Positions 8,610 to 16,195 of a DNA stretch of 64,000 bases are shown here, piece after piece. Below the pieces are notes generated by a model that searched no databases, had not been told where the DNA came from, and was given only the letters and a program-made list of their open reading frames with translations. The stretch covers positions 186,001-250,000 of the forward strand of contig NZ_BMQA01000007.1 of assembly GCF_014647875.1 (NCBI RefSeq), given 5' to 3'. Origin of the DNA: Streptomyces brasiliensis (GTDB taxonomy: Bacteria; Actinomycetota; Actinomycetes; Streptomycetales; Streptomycetaceae). A program made the position numbers and the translations under genes. Every line of letters starts with the position of its first letter. The stretch's first letter is position 1.

Positions 8610-9308
8610 TTACCGGTCCTCGTCCCTCTCAGCCGCATCCTCGGCCGCCTTGGCCTGCGCCTCCGGGTCGAGGCTGCCGTCCACCGAGTGCAGCCCACCG
8701 GACTCCGGCACCTCCGTCGCGGCCGGCGGCTCCACCAGCCAGTCCGGGTTGGCCTGCTTGTCCCACCACTTCCAGGCGGCGAACGCACCACCCGCCAGGG
8801 CACCCAGCACAGCGAGCACCCTCACGGCCCGGCCGGCCCGCGCCCGCCGCTCGTGCTTGCGCGCCAGCTTCCGGATGTCCTCGGCCGAGACGTGCCCGCG
8901 CAACGCGGCCAGCGCCGCGGCGCCCCGCTGCGCGGCCTCGTCGCGCACCGGCCCGGCCGCGGCCACCGCCTGCTCGATCCTCGGCCGGGAATAGTCGGCG
9001 GCCTGCCGGGCCGCGCTGCGGGTACGGACCGCGGCCTCGTGCGCGGCCTGGTCCACCTTCGGCGGTACATGGGAACGCGCCTGCTCCAGACGCGGCGCGA
9101 GATGGGCGTCGTACTGGACGCGGGCCTGGGCGCGAGCCTGTTCAGCGGCCTGCGACACCACGGGCGCGAGCCGTACACGTGCCTCCTGCGCGTAATACGC
9201 GGCACGCTCCTTGGCCGTGTCGGCGTAGGGCGCCACCACTTCCGCGGCGTGCAGCACGCTGTCCTTCGCCGAGCCGGTCGCGGCGCGCACGCTGTCGATG
9301 CGGGTCAC
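8610..9308 (-). CDS. DUF5324 family membrane protein
   Basis: 232 residues from GTG 9308, with GAGGAGG just upstream. Residues about 1-150 are almost entirely amphipathic helix rich in Ala, Arg, Glu and Gln (AAEQARAQARVQYDAHLAPRLEQARSHV), probably coiled coil. A basic patch RKHERRARAGRAVR precedes one transmembrane helix (VLAVLGALAGGAFAAWKWW), followed by an acidic C-terminal tail. This architecture matches DUF5324 of Streptomyces. The function is unknown; a membrane-tethered coiled-coil scaffold is only a guess. Confidence 0.85.
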   Translation of the reverse strand: MTRIDSVRAATGSAKDSVLHAAEVVAPYADTAKERAAYYAQEARVRLAPVVSQAAEQARAQARVQYDAHLAPRLEQARSHVPPKVDQAAHEAAVRTRSAARQAADYSRPRIEQAVAAAGPVRDEAAQRGAAALAALRGHVSAEDIRKLARKHERRARAGRAVRVLAVLGALAGGAFAAWKWWDKQANPDWLVEPPAATEVPESGGLHSVDGSLDPEAQAKAAEDAAERDEDR

Positions 9309-9640
9309 GGGAACCTCCTCCTCGGTGGCGTACGGTATTTCGACTGTCCACCCTTTTACGGATCATGCCTGTCGACGAGCCGGGAGGCATGCGAGGACGG
9401 GCATACGGGTGCCGATCGACTCCATCAAGACCAAGAGCGGATGAAAGACGAATTCTGGGCAACGGGAGCTTGACGTCGACAATGCCACGGATCGCCGCCG
9501 CGCGCCCCCGCCCCGAGCGGACACGACCGGAAATCCGCACGTGGTTCGCCCGGATACACACCCGTCAGCCGCAGCAGGGCGACGCACCGCCCCGACCGTG
9601 CGAGGATCAGGGGATCGCAGGAGACAACGGAAGGCAGATC
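9309..9640. other. Divergent intergenic region between DUF5324 and ppiA
   Basis: 332 bp without a credible gene. A plus-strand TTGACG at 9472-9477 could be a -35 element, but no convincing -10 box follows. Frames through here into ppiA are open only by chance, because of the high G+C. Confidence 0.4.
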
Positions 9641-10168
9641 GTGGCCGAGCAGCTTTACGCCACCCTGAAGACGAACCACGGCGACATCGAGGTCCGGCTG
9701 TTCCCGAACCACGCGCCCAGAACGGTCGCGAACTTCGTCGAACTCGCACAGGGCGAGCGTGAGTGGACGCACCCCCAGACCGGTGTGAAGAGCACGGACC
9801 GGCTCTACGACGGCACGATCTTCCACCGCGTCATCGGCGGCTTCATGATCCAGGGCGGCGACCCCCTCGGCACGGGCATCGGCGGCCCCGGCTACGAGTT
9901 CGCGGACGAGTTCCACCCCGAGCTGTCCTTCAACAAGCCCTACCTGCTCGCGATGGCCAACGCCGGCCCCGGCACCAACGGCTCCCAGTTCTTCATCACC
10001 GTGGCCCCCACCGCCTGGCTGACCCGCAAGCACACCATCTTCGGCGAGGTCACCGACCCGGCCGGCCAGAAGGTCGTCGACGCGATCGCCGCCGTACCCA
10101 CGACCAAGCCGAACGACCGGCCCGTCAACGACGTCGTCATCGAGTCGATCGTCGTCGAGAAGCGCTGA
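9641..10168 (+). CDS. ppiA: Cyclophilin-type peptidyl-prolyl cis-trans isomerase
   Basis: 175 residues from GTG 9641, with GGAAGG 6 bp upstream; the long open frame upstream is not homologous to cyclophilins. It is a complete small bacterial cyclophilin: FHRVIGGFMIQGGDP with the catalytic Arg, MANAGPGTNGSQFFIT with the Gln/Phe ligands, and a Trp/His pair in TAWLTRKHTIFGEV. There is no signal peptide, so it is cytosolic and catalyses proline isomerisation during protein folding. In Streptomyces the gene lies just upstream of the rhomboid and crgA genes, as here. Confidence 0.95.
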   Translation: MAEQLYATLKTNHGDIEVRLFPNHAPRTVANFVELAQGEREWTHPQTGVKSTDRLYDGTIFHRVIGGFMIQGGDPLGTGIGGPGYEFADEFHPELSFNKPYLLAMANAGPGTNGSQFFITVAPTAWLTRKHTIFGEVTDPAGQKVVDAIAAVPTTKPNDRPVNDVVIESIVVEKR

Positions 10169-10223
10169 GGCCGGGCCCTCACCGGGTCCGTCGGCATGCC
10201 GGACCCTCCCGCAGGGAACAAAA

Positions 10224-10255
10224 CGCCCCGCTCGTCCGTAAGGATGAGCGGGGCG
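10224..10255. terminator. Hairpin between ppiA and the rhomboid gene
   Basis: A 10-bp perfect stem (CGCCCCGCTC / GAGCGGGGCG) with a 12-nt loop, 55 bp after ppiA. The T-rich side (TTTTG) is on the minus strand, so on the plus strand it is a stem without a classical U-tract. It may attenuate read-through or protect the ppiA 3' end. Confidence 0.6.
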
Positions 10256-10287
10256 ACGTATGCGCCCACGACGACCGAGGGGACCCC

Positions 10288-11175
10288 ATGGACCAGGCCG
10301 CAAGCAGTGCACAGGGCGCTCAGAACACGCCCGTGTGCTACCGGCACCCGGACCGCGAGACGGGCGTCCGCTGCACCCGCTGCGAGCGCCCGATCTGCCC
10401 GGAGTGCATGGTCAGCGCCTCCGTGGGCTTCCAGTGCCCCGACTGCGTCCGCGAGGGCTCCGGCACGGGGCATCCGCCGGCGGCGACGCAACCCCGCACC
10501 CTGGCGGGCGGCACCGTCGCGGCCGACCCGCGCCTGATCACCAAGGTGCTGATCGGCCTCAACCTGGCCCTCTTCATCGTGCAACTCGCCGTCGGCAACC
10601 GCTTCACTGACCGGTTCGACCTGATCGGCCAGGCCTACGTGCCGCTGCTCGGCTCCCTCGAGGGCGTCTCACAGGGCCAGTACTACCGCCTGCTGACCGC
10701 CATGTTCCTGCACGGCGGCTACATCCACATCGCCTTCAACATGCTCAGCCTGTGGTGGATCGGCGGCCCCCTGGAAGCCGCCTTCGGCCGCGCCCGCTAC
10801 CTCACGCTGTACATCGTCTCGGGCCTGGCCGGCAGCGCGCTCACCTACCTGGTCGCCGAACCCAACGTGCCTTCACTGGGTGCCTCCGGAGCGATCTTCG
10901 GCCTCTTCGGCGCCACCGCCGTCCTGATGCGCCGCCTCAACTACGACATGCGCCCGGTCATCGCGCTCCTGGTGATCAACCTGATCATCACCTTCGGGGT
11001 GCCCAACATCGCCTGGCAGGCCCACGTGGGCGGCCTCGTCGCCGGTGTCATCACGGGCTACGCCATGATCCACGCCCCGCGCGAGCGGCGCGCCCTCGTC
11101 CAGTACGGCACCTGCGCCCTGGTTCTGGTCGTCGTCGCGGTCATGATCGCTCTGAGGACCGCTCAGCTCAGCTGA
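10288..11175 (+). CDS. Rhomboid intramembrane serine protease with N-terminal zinc ribbon
   Basis: 295 residues from ATG 10288. Residues about 17-53 form a Cys/His zinc-binding module of B-box/ribbon type (CYRHPDRETGVRCTRCERPICPECM, then CPDC). Six to seven membrane helices follow from about residue 88. The rhomboid core is clear: HGGYIHIAFNM, catalytic Ser in LGASGAIFGLFG, and catalytic His in AWQAHVGGLVAG. By family it cleaves membrane substrates within the bilayer; the substrate is unknown. The cytosolic zinc module is typical of actinobacterial members. The next 270 bp carry a DnaA-box cluster. Confidence 0.95.
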   Translation: MDQAASSAQGAQNTPVCYRHPDRETGVRCTRCERPICPECMVSASVGFQCPDCVREGSGTGHPPAATQPRTLAGGTVAADPRLITKVLIGLNLALFIVQLAVGNRFTDRFDLIGQAYVPLLGSLEGVSQGQYYRLLTAMFLHGGYIHIAFNMLSLWWIGGPLEAAFGRARYLTLYIVSGLAGSALTYLVAEPNVPSLGASGAIFGLFGATAVLMRRLNYDMRPVIALLVINLIITFGVPNIAWQAHVGGLVAGVITGYAMIHAPRERRALVQYGTCALVLVVVAVMIALRTAQLS

Positions 11176-11185
11176 TACCGAACCG

Positions 11186-11398
11186 TTGTCCACAGTTTGT
11201 GGGGGATCTTGTGCACAGCGTGGCGGAACGGCTGTGCCCCCTACCTCTCCGGGGTGTTTTCCCAGGTGGGGCAGGGGGCGAACAGGTTTTCGAGCGCTGG
11301 TGGGCAGTCATATCGGCGTCAACGTTCTGTGAGTTATCCACAGATCGTAGTTTCTTGTCCCCAGCAGCCTGTGGATGGCGCATCAGAGTTGTGGATAA
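11186..11398. promoter_or_regulatory. Cluster of DnaA-type boxes
   Basis: Three perfect boxes of the TTRTCCACA type lie at 11186-11194 (TTGTCCACA, plus), 11334-11342 (TTATCCACA, plus) and 11390-11398 (TTATCCACA, minus). Weaker copies lie at 11209-11217 (TTGTGCACA), 11355-11363 (TTGTCCCCA) and 11370-11378. All fall in the 270-bp gap between the rhomboid gene and crgA. They could bind DnaA as a titration site or regulate crgA. Not shown to be an origin. Confidence 0.65.
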
Positions 11399-11445
11399 CT
11401 CAGCGGATAGCCCTGGGTAGAGCTGCGTTCACCGGGGTGACGTGC

Positions 11446-11700
11446 TTACTTCCACTGCGTGGAGACGCCGAAGCCCGCCGCGATGAAGCCGAAACCGACC
11501 ACGATGTTCCAGTTGTCCAGCGAGTCGATCGGCAGCGAACCGTCGGTCACATAGAAGACGACGATCCAGGCCAGGCCGATCACGAACATGGCCAGCATGA
11601 CCGGGGCGACCCAGGTGCGGTTGTTCAGCTTGATGGCAGCCGCCTGCTTCGCCGGGGGCGGCGTGTAGTCGGCCTTCTTGCGGATACGTGACTTCGGCAC
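11446..11700 (-). CDS. crgA: Cell division protein CrgA
   Basis: 84 residues from GTG 11700, with AGGAGA at good spacing; the longer open frame upstream is a shadow of the DUF881 gene. The protein starts [15 protein letters not shown], a basic N-terminus facing the cytosol. Two transmembrane helices follow: [21 protein letters not shown] and [18 protein letters not shown]. In between is the conserved loop [13 protein letters not shown]. By family CrgA helps coordinate FtsZ-ring assembly and septum wall synthesis, and in Streptomyces it controls growth before sporulation septation. A DnaA-box cluster lies immediately downstream. Confidence 0.96.
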   Translation of the reverse strand: MPKSRIRKKADYTPPPAKQAAAIKLNNRTWVAPVMLAMFVIGLAWIVVFYVTDGSLPIDSLDNWNIVVGFGFIAAGFGVSTQWK

Positions 11701-11842
11701 GAGGGTCTCTCCTGTCGATGCGCTGCGTGGCCGCGCAGATATCTGGGTCGGGCTCCGGAGCAGCGTACAAGGGGACACTGAGGGCTCCCCCGGGCGTCCG
11801 TTAGCGTAGTGCTTCCGCGGCGCTGAAGGAGATAAGGGTACG

Positions 11843-12631
11843 TTGAGCAATTCTGCCGACTCACCCGGGACGGGATCAATGGGTTCCGGCCCCGGTCGTA
11901 CGCCGCGCTTCCGGCCCGTGCGGATCCTCACCGTCGCCGTGTTCGCCCTCGCCGGGCTGATCTTCTTCACCAGCTTCGACACGGCCAAGGGCACCGACAT
12001 CCGTACGGACGCGTCCTTGCTGAAGCTGTCCGACCTGATCCAGGAGCGCAGCCACAAGAACAAGGAGCTGGACGAGTCCAACGCGGGTGTGCGCGACCAG
12101 ATCGAGCGGCTGGCCGAGCGGGACGACGGCAGCACCTCGGCCGAGGACGAGAAGCTCGCCGGCCTGGAGGGGAGCGCCGGCACCCGCCGGCTCACCGGCA
12201 AGGCCGTCACGGTCACGCTCAATGACGCGCCGCCGAACGCCACGGCCAAGCTCCCGGGCTACCCCGAACCGCAGCCGGACTACCTCGTCATCCATCAGCA
12301 GGACCTCCAGGCCGTGGTGAACGCGCTCTGGAAGGGCGGTGCCCAGGGCATCAAGGTCATGGACCAGCGGCTGATCTCGACCAGCGCGGTGCGCTGCGTG
12401 GGCAACACCCTGATCCTCCAGGGCCGCGTCTACTCACCGCCGTACAAGATCACAGCGATCGGTGACCCGGACGTGTTGCAGAAGGCGCTCGCGGAGAGCC
12501 CCGCGATCCAGAACTACATGGTGTACGTCAACGTCTACGGCCTCGGCTGGAAAGTCACCGAGGACGGGACGGTGACTCTGCCCGGCTACTCGGGCACAGT
12601 GGATCTGCAGTACGCGAAGCCCGTGGAGTAG
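11843..12631 (+). CDS. DUF881 family membrane-anchored protein
   Basis: 262 residues; the start is taken as TTG 11843, preceded by AAGGAGATAAGGG. An N-terminal membrane anchor ([20 protein letters not shown], about residues 29-48) is followed by a coiled-coil stretch ([20 protein letters not shown]). The conserved DUF881 domain includes [56 protein letters not shown] and [17 protein letters not shown]. The role is unknown; DUF881 proteins commonly lie next to division and wall genes in Firmicutes and actinobacteria. It is the first gene of the run leading to the sortases, 30 bp before the next. Confidence 0.9.
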   Translation: MSNSADSPGTGSMGSGPGRTPRFRPVRILTVAVFALAGLIFFTSFDTAKGTDIRTDASLLKLSDLIQERSHKNKELDESNAGVRDQIERLAERDDGSTSAEDEKLAGLEGSAGTRRLTGKAVTVTLNDAPPNATAKLPGYPEPQPDYLVIHQQDLQAVVNALWKGGAQGIKVMDQRLISTSAVRCVGNTLILQGRVYSPPYKITAIGDPDVLQKALAESPAIQNYMVYVNVYGLGWKVTEDGTVTLPGYSGTVDLQYAKPVE

Positions 12632-12661
12632 GCAGGTAGGCGGTCCGTTCAGGAGCCGCCG

Positions 12662-13348
12662 GTGCGCGTGTTCGTCAGGACCGTGAGCGAGCTGTTCATC
12701 ACCGTGGGCACCCTGATCGTACTGTTCGTCGTCTATGTGCTGTTCTGGACCGGTGTGAAGGCCGACGGTGTCATGGACGACCAGATCGACCGGCTCCAGG
12801 AGCAGTGGTCGAAGGGGGCGGTGCACGAGCCGTCCGGAGCCGGTGCCCCCGCGAGCGCGCCGAAGCCGGCCGCGTACCGCTACGGCAGGCCTTTCGCGAT
12901 CATGTACATCCCCCGGCTCGGTTTCACGTGGAACAAGCCCGTGCTGGAGGGCACCGGCACGGACGTGCTGAAGAAGGGCCTCGCCCACTACGCGCGCACG
13001 GCGGGGCTGGGGCAGGAGGGCAACTTCGCGGTCGCCGGTCACCGGCGCACCTACGGTGACCCGTTCAAGGACTTCCCGAAGCTGCGTTCGGGGGACGCGG
13101 TCGTACTGACGGACGGGACGACCTGGTTCACGTATCTGATCGACAAAGGGCCCGACAAAACAGTGCCCTCGGACGTTGAAGTGATCGACCCTGTGCCACG
13201 TAAGTCCGGGTATACGCGTCCCGGCCGCTATCTGACGCTGACCACGCGCGATCCGGAATGGGGGCACAGTCACCGGCTGATCGTCTGGGCGCACCTGGAC
13301 TCCACCCAGCCTGTGGAGGCAGGTAAACCGAGGGCTCTGCGCCGTTAG
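12662..13348 (+). CDS. Class E sortase-like protein with Arg in place of the catalytic Cys
   Basis: 228 residues from GTG 12662, ribosome site CAGGAG. A transmembrane helix (ELFITVGTLIVLFVVYVLFW) anchors it, and the sortase beta-barrel follows from about residue 75. The catalytic His is present (VAGHRRTYGDPF, His127), and so is the barrel Arg (HSHRLIVWAHL, Arg205). The strand that should read TLTTC reads TLTTR: Arg196, codon CGC at 13247-13249, where TGC would be Cys. Without that thiol, transpeptidation is not expected. It could be an inactive scaffold or regulator for the two active sortases downstream, or reflect a single-base change. A parS-like site lies inside the gene. Confidence 0.88.
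   Translation: MRVFVRTVSELFITVGTLIVLFVVYVLFWTGVKADGVMDDQIDRLQEQWSKGAVHEPSGAGAPASAPKPAAYRYGRPFAIMYIPRLGFTWNKPVLEGTGTDVLKKGLAHYARTAGLGQEGNFAVAGHRRTYGDPFKDFPKLRSGDAVVLTDGTTWFTYLIDKGPDKTVPSDVEVIDPVPRKSGYTRPGRYLTLTTRDPEWGHSHRLIVWAHLDSTQPVEAGKPRALRR
12921..12934. promoter_or_regulatory. parS-like ParB-binding site, one mismatch
   Basis: GTTTCACGTGGAAC differs at one position from the Streptomyces parS palindrome GTTTCACGTGAAAC. It lies inside the sortase-like coding region, as many oriC-proximal parS sites lie in or near genes. The perfect copy at 48509 makes a real site plausible. Confidence 0.65.
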
Positions 13349-13399
13349 TCTGTTGCTGTACGGCGTGAGTCTGGTGCCGTGGGCGACGAAAGGGACGGC

Positions 13400-13561
13400 A
13401 TGTACGGCTGGATCTGGCGGAATCTGCCGGGCAACGCGTGGGTGAAGGCGTTGATCTCGCTCGTGCTGGTCATGGCTGTGGTCTACGTCCTGTTCCAGTT
13501 CGTCTTCCCGTGGGCCGAACCGCTGCTGCCCTTCAACGATGTGACGGTGGACAACCAGTGA
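13400..13561 (+). CDS. Small single-helix membrane protein
   Basis: 53 residues from ATG 13400 (AAGGGA upstream); an in-frame GTG at 13379 is possible but gives a charged leader without support. The sequence begins MYGWIWRNLPGNAWVKAL, then one transmembrane helix (ISLVLVMAVVYVLFQFVFPW), then a short acidic tail with FNDVTVDN. It is of a kind conserved at this position in Streptomyces, between the DUF881/sortase genes and the amidotransferase, whose start overlaps its stop (GTGA). The function is unknown; the context suggests a role at the cell envelope. Confidence 0.82.
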   Translation: MYGWIWRNLPGNAWVKALISLVLVMAVVYVLFQFVFPWAEPLLPFNDVTVDNQ

Positions 13562-14196
13562 GTGCGCGGATTCTCGTCGTCGACAACTACGACAGCTTCG
13601 TCTTCAACCTCGTCCAGTACCTGTACCAGCTGGGCGCCGAGTGCGAGGTGCTGCGCAACGACGAGGTGTCGACGGCGCATGCCCAGGACGGCTTTGCGGG
13701 TGTGCTGCTGTCGCCGGGGCCCGGCAAGCCCGAGGAGGCCGGCGTCTGCATCGAGATGGTCCGCCACTGCGCGGCCACCGGTGTCCCGGTCTTCGGTGTC
13801 TGCCTGGGCATGCAGTCGATGCAGGTGGCGTACGGCGGTGTGGTGGACCGGGCGCCGGAACTGCTGCACGGCAAGACGTCCCTGGTCGAGCACGAGGGCA
13901 AGGGCGTCTTCGCCGGACTGCCGACGCCCTTCACCGCGACCCGCTACCACTCGCTGGCCGCCGAGCCGGCCACGGTTCCGCCGGAGCTGGAGGTCACGGC
14001 CCGCACGCACGACGGCATCGTCATGGGCCTGCGGCACCGTGAACTTCCGGTCGAGGGCGTGCAGTTCCATCCCGAGTCGGTGCTGACCGAGCACGGGCAC
14101 CGGATGCTGGCCAACTGGCTGGTGCAGTGCGGGGACGAGGGTGCGGTGGCGAGGTCGGCGGGGCTCGCCCCGGTGGTGGGCAGGGCCACGGCGTGA
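13558..14196 (+). CDS. Class I glutamine amidotransferase, anthranilate/aminodeoxychorismate synthase component II type
   Basis: 212 residues from GTG 13558, which overlaps the previous stop by 4 bp. It is a complete TrpG/PabA-type domain: ILVVDNYDSFVFNLVQYL start, LLSPGPGKPEEAG, nucleophile Cys in GVCLGMQSMQ, and the His-Glu pair in GVQFHPESVLTEHG. It supplies ammonia from glutamine to a synthase subunit that is not in this window. Whether it serves folate (PabA) or tryptophan (TrpG) cannot be decided. Its place inside a membrane/sortase run is conserved in Streptomyces but not explained. Its stop overlaps the next start (GTGA). Confidence 0.9.
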   Translation: MSARILVVDNYDSFVFNLVQYLYQLGAECEVLRNDEVSTAHAQDGFAGVLLSPGPGKPEEAGVCIEMVRHCAATGVPVFGVCLGMQSMQVAYGGVVDRAPELLHGKTSLVEHEGKGVFAGLPTPFTATRYHSLAAEPATVPPELEVTARTHDGIVMGLRHRELPVEGVQFHPESVLTEHGHRMLANWLVQCGDEGAVARSAGLAPVVGRATA

Positions 14197-15335
14197 CCGC
14201 GCTGCGCCCCGAGCGCGAGACCGATGCCTCGTACGGGGATCAGTCGTACGGGGCATCCGGCGCGCTCGGGGACTGGCAGCAGGGGCAGGGGCACGGTCAG
14301 GGGGCGTACGAGGCGTACGAGGGATCGCCGGAGGTGTCGTACCAGCCGCCGGTCGACGACGAGACGGTAGCGCTGCGGGAGGCGTCGTATCGGCCCCCGG
14401 CCGACGACGAGACGGTGGCGCTGCGCATCCCGGACCCGCCGCCGGAATCCGGGAGCGGGGCCACAGCGGCCTCTGCCGCTTCATCTGCCGCGTCGGCCAC
14501 GGGAGTGACAGCGGGGGGCCGTGCGGCCCGCAGAAAGGCCGCGAAGCGGCGTGGTGGCGGACGGCACGGCGGCGGTGCGCGCGAGACGGCACCGTCGGAG
14601 CAGTCGGACTCGGGGGCGCCGCTCTCCCGGGTGGAGGCACGGCGGCAGGCGCGGCTGCGCAAGCCGAGTCCCGCCGTGGTGGCGAGCCGGGCGATCGGCG
14701 AGGTGTTCATCACCACCGGCGTCCTGATGCTGCTGTTCGTGACCTACCAGCTGTGGTGGACGAACGTCCGGGCGCACGCGCAGGCGGACAAGGAGACGAG
14801 CAGCCTGCAGGACGACTGGGCGAGCGGGAAGCGCGCGCCGGGCGCGTTCGAGCCGGGACAGGGCTTCGCCATCCTGCACATCCCCAAGCTGGACGTCGTG
14901 GTGCCGATCGCCGAGGGCGTCAGCAACAAGAGGGTGCTCGACAAGGGCATGGTCGGCCACTACGGCGAGGACCCGCTGAAGACGGCGATGCCGGACGCGA
15001 AGACGGGTAACTTCGGGCTGGCGGCCCACCGCAACACGCACGGCGAACCGTTCCGCTACATCAACAGGCTCGCCGCCGGCGACCCGGTCGTGGTCGAGAC
15101 ACAGGACAAGTACTTCGTGTACAAGGTGGCTTCGACGCTGCCGGTGACGCCGCCGTCCAACACGAGCGTGCTGAACCCGATCCCCAAGGGGTCGGGTTTC
15201 ACCGCACCGGGTCGCTATATCACGTTGACGACGTGCACGCCGGAGTTCACCAGCAAGTACCGGTTGATCGTCTGGGGCAAGATGGTCGAGGAACGGCCGC
15301 GCAGCAAGGGCAAGCCGGATGCGCTCGTCGAGTAG
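14193..15335 (+). CDS. srtE1: Class E sortase SrtE1-type, with long cytosolic N-terminus
   Basis: 380 residues from GTG 14193, which overlaps the amidotransferase stop by 4 bp. Residues about 1-170 are a disordered cytosolic region containing two copies of PPxDDETVALR (14341-14431) and basic Arg/Lys clusters. A transmembrane helix (EVFITTGVLMLLFVTYQLWW) leads to an extracellular sortase domain: His in GLAAHRNTHG, catalytic Cys348 in YITLTTCTPEF, and Arg in KYRLIVWGK. By family, class E sortases cut LAXTG-like signals and attach chaplins and other proteins to peptidoglycan. Tandem arrangement with the next gene matches the srtE1-srtE2 pair known in S. coelicolor. Confidence 0.93.
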   Translation: MTALRPERETDASYGDQSYGASGALGDWQQGQGHGQGAYEAYEGSPEVSYQPPVDDETVALREASYRPPADDETVALRIPDPPPESGSGATAASAASSAASATGVTAGGRAARRKAAKRRGGGRHGGGARETAPSEQSDSGAPLSRVEARRQARLRKPSPAVVASRAIGEVFITTGVLMLLFVTYQLWWTNVRAHAQADKETSSLQDDWASGKRAPGAFEPGQGFAILHIPKLDVVVPIAEGVSNKRVLDKGMVGHYGEDPLKTAMPDAKTGNFGLAAHRNTHGEPFRYINRLAAGDPVVVETQDKYFVYKVASTLPVTPPSNTSVLNPIPKGSGFTAPGRYITLTTCTPEFTSKYRLIVWGKMVEERPRSKGKPDALVE

Positions 15336-15348
15336 GGGCAGATGAACA

Positions 15349-16098
15349 GTGGCAGCGACCGCGGACGACACCGAAGAGCACATGGGGATGCCGGGCGCGG
15401 TGCCCGGCCCGCGACGCCGGGGACCCGGCCGGATCGCCACGGCGGTCAGTGTCTTCGGTGAACTCCTCATCACGGCGGGTCTGGTGCTCGGCCTGTTCGT
15501 CGTCTACTCCCTGTGGTGGACGAACGTCGTGGCCGACCGCGAGGCGCACAAGCAGGCCGACAAGGTGCGTCACAACTGGGCCCAGGACACCGGTGGTCCC
15601 GGCGCGCTGGACACCAAGAACGGCATCGGCTTCCTGCACGTACCGTCCATGAAGAACGGCGAGGTGCTGGTCGAGAAGGGCACGTCGACGGAGGTCCTGA
15701 ACAACGGCGTGGCCGGCTACTACACCGACCCGGTCAAGGCGACGCTCCCCATGTCCGGCAAGACGGGCAACTTCACCCTCGCCGCGCACCGTGACGGGCA
15801 CGGCGCCAAGTTCCACAACATCGACAAGATGAAGAAGGGCGACCCGATCGTCTTCGAGACGAAGGACAAGTGGTACGTCTACAAGACCTACGCCGTCCTC
15901 CCGGAGACGTCGAAGTACAACATCGAGGTCCTCGCCCAGGTCCCCGGGGAATCCGGCAAGAAGAAGCCGGGCCACTACATCACGTTGACTACGTGCACGC
16001 CGGTATATACGTCTCGGTACCGGTATGTGGTGTGGGGGGAGCTGGTGCGGGTGGAGAAGGTGGACGGGGAGCGGACGGTGCCGAGGGAACTGCGCTGA
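15349..16098 (+). CDS. srtE2: Class E sortase SrtE2-type
   Basis: 249 residues from GTG 15349, 13 bp after the preceding sortase. A short cytosolic N-terminus is followed by a transmembrane helix (VFGELLITAGLVLGLFVVYSLWW) and the extracellular sortase barrel. Catalytic residues are all present: His in TLAAHRDGHG, Cys216 in YITLTTCTPVY, and Arg in SRYRYVVWGE. Likely role: covalent anchoring of surface proteins, including long chaplins, to the wall, redundantly with the neighbouring sortase. It is the last gene of the run and is followed by two hairpins. Confidence 0.94.
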   Translation: MAATADDTEEHMGMPGAVPGPRRRGPGRIATAVSVFGELLITAGLVLGLFVVYSLWWTNVVADREAHKQADKVRHNWAQDTGGPGALDTKNGIGFLHVPSMKNGEVLVEKGTSTEVLNNGVAGYYTDPVKATLPMSGKTGNFTLAAHRDGHGAKFHNIDKMKKGDPIVFETKDKWYVYKTYAVLPETSKYNIEVLAQVPGESGKKKPGHYITLTTCTPVYTSRYRYVVWGELVRVEKVDGERTVPRELR

Positions 16099-16104
16099 CT
16101 TGTT

Positions 16105-16129
16105 CGAGAGTGACACGCTGGCACTCTCG
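16105..16129. terminator. Small hairpin after the sortase genes
   Basis: An 8-bp perfect stem (CGAGAGTG / CACTCTCG) with a 9-nt loop begins 6 bp after the srtE2 stop. It has no T-tract and probably assists the hairpin at 16139. Confidence 0.5.
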
Positions 16130-16138
16130 AGATGAGCT

Positions 16139-16177
16139 GGGCCCGAAGCCGCAACTACCTTTTGCGACTTCGGGCCC
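16139..16177 (+). terminator. Terminator of the sortase run
   Basis: A 10-bp stem GGGCCCGAAG / CTTCGGGCCC, extended inward by a CCGCAA/TTGCG partial match, is followed by TTT. Confidence 0.75.
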
Positions 16178-16195
16178 TTTGGGATGACGCCGTGC

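Noticed and set aside
10224..10255. Hairpin before the rhomboid gene as a riboswitch
   Set aside because: A simple single stem without any conserved aptamer layout; terminator or 3'-end stabiliser is simpler.
11446..12249. Longer crgA frame
   Set aside because: The extra part is antisense to the DUF881 gene; CrgA homology starts exactly at GTG 11700.
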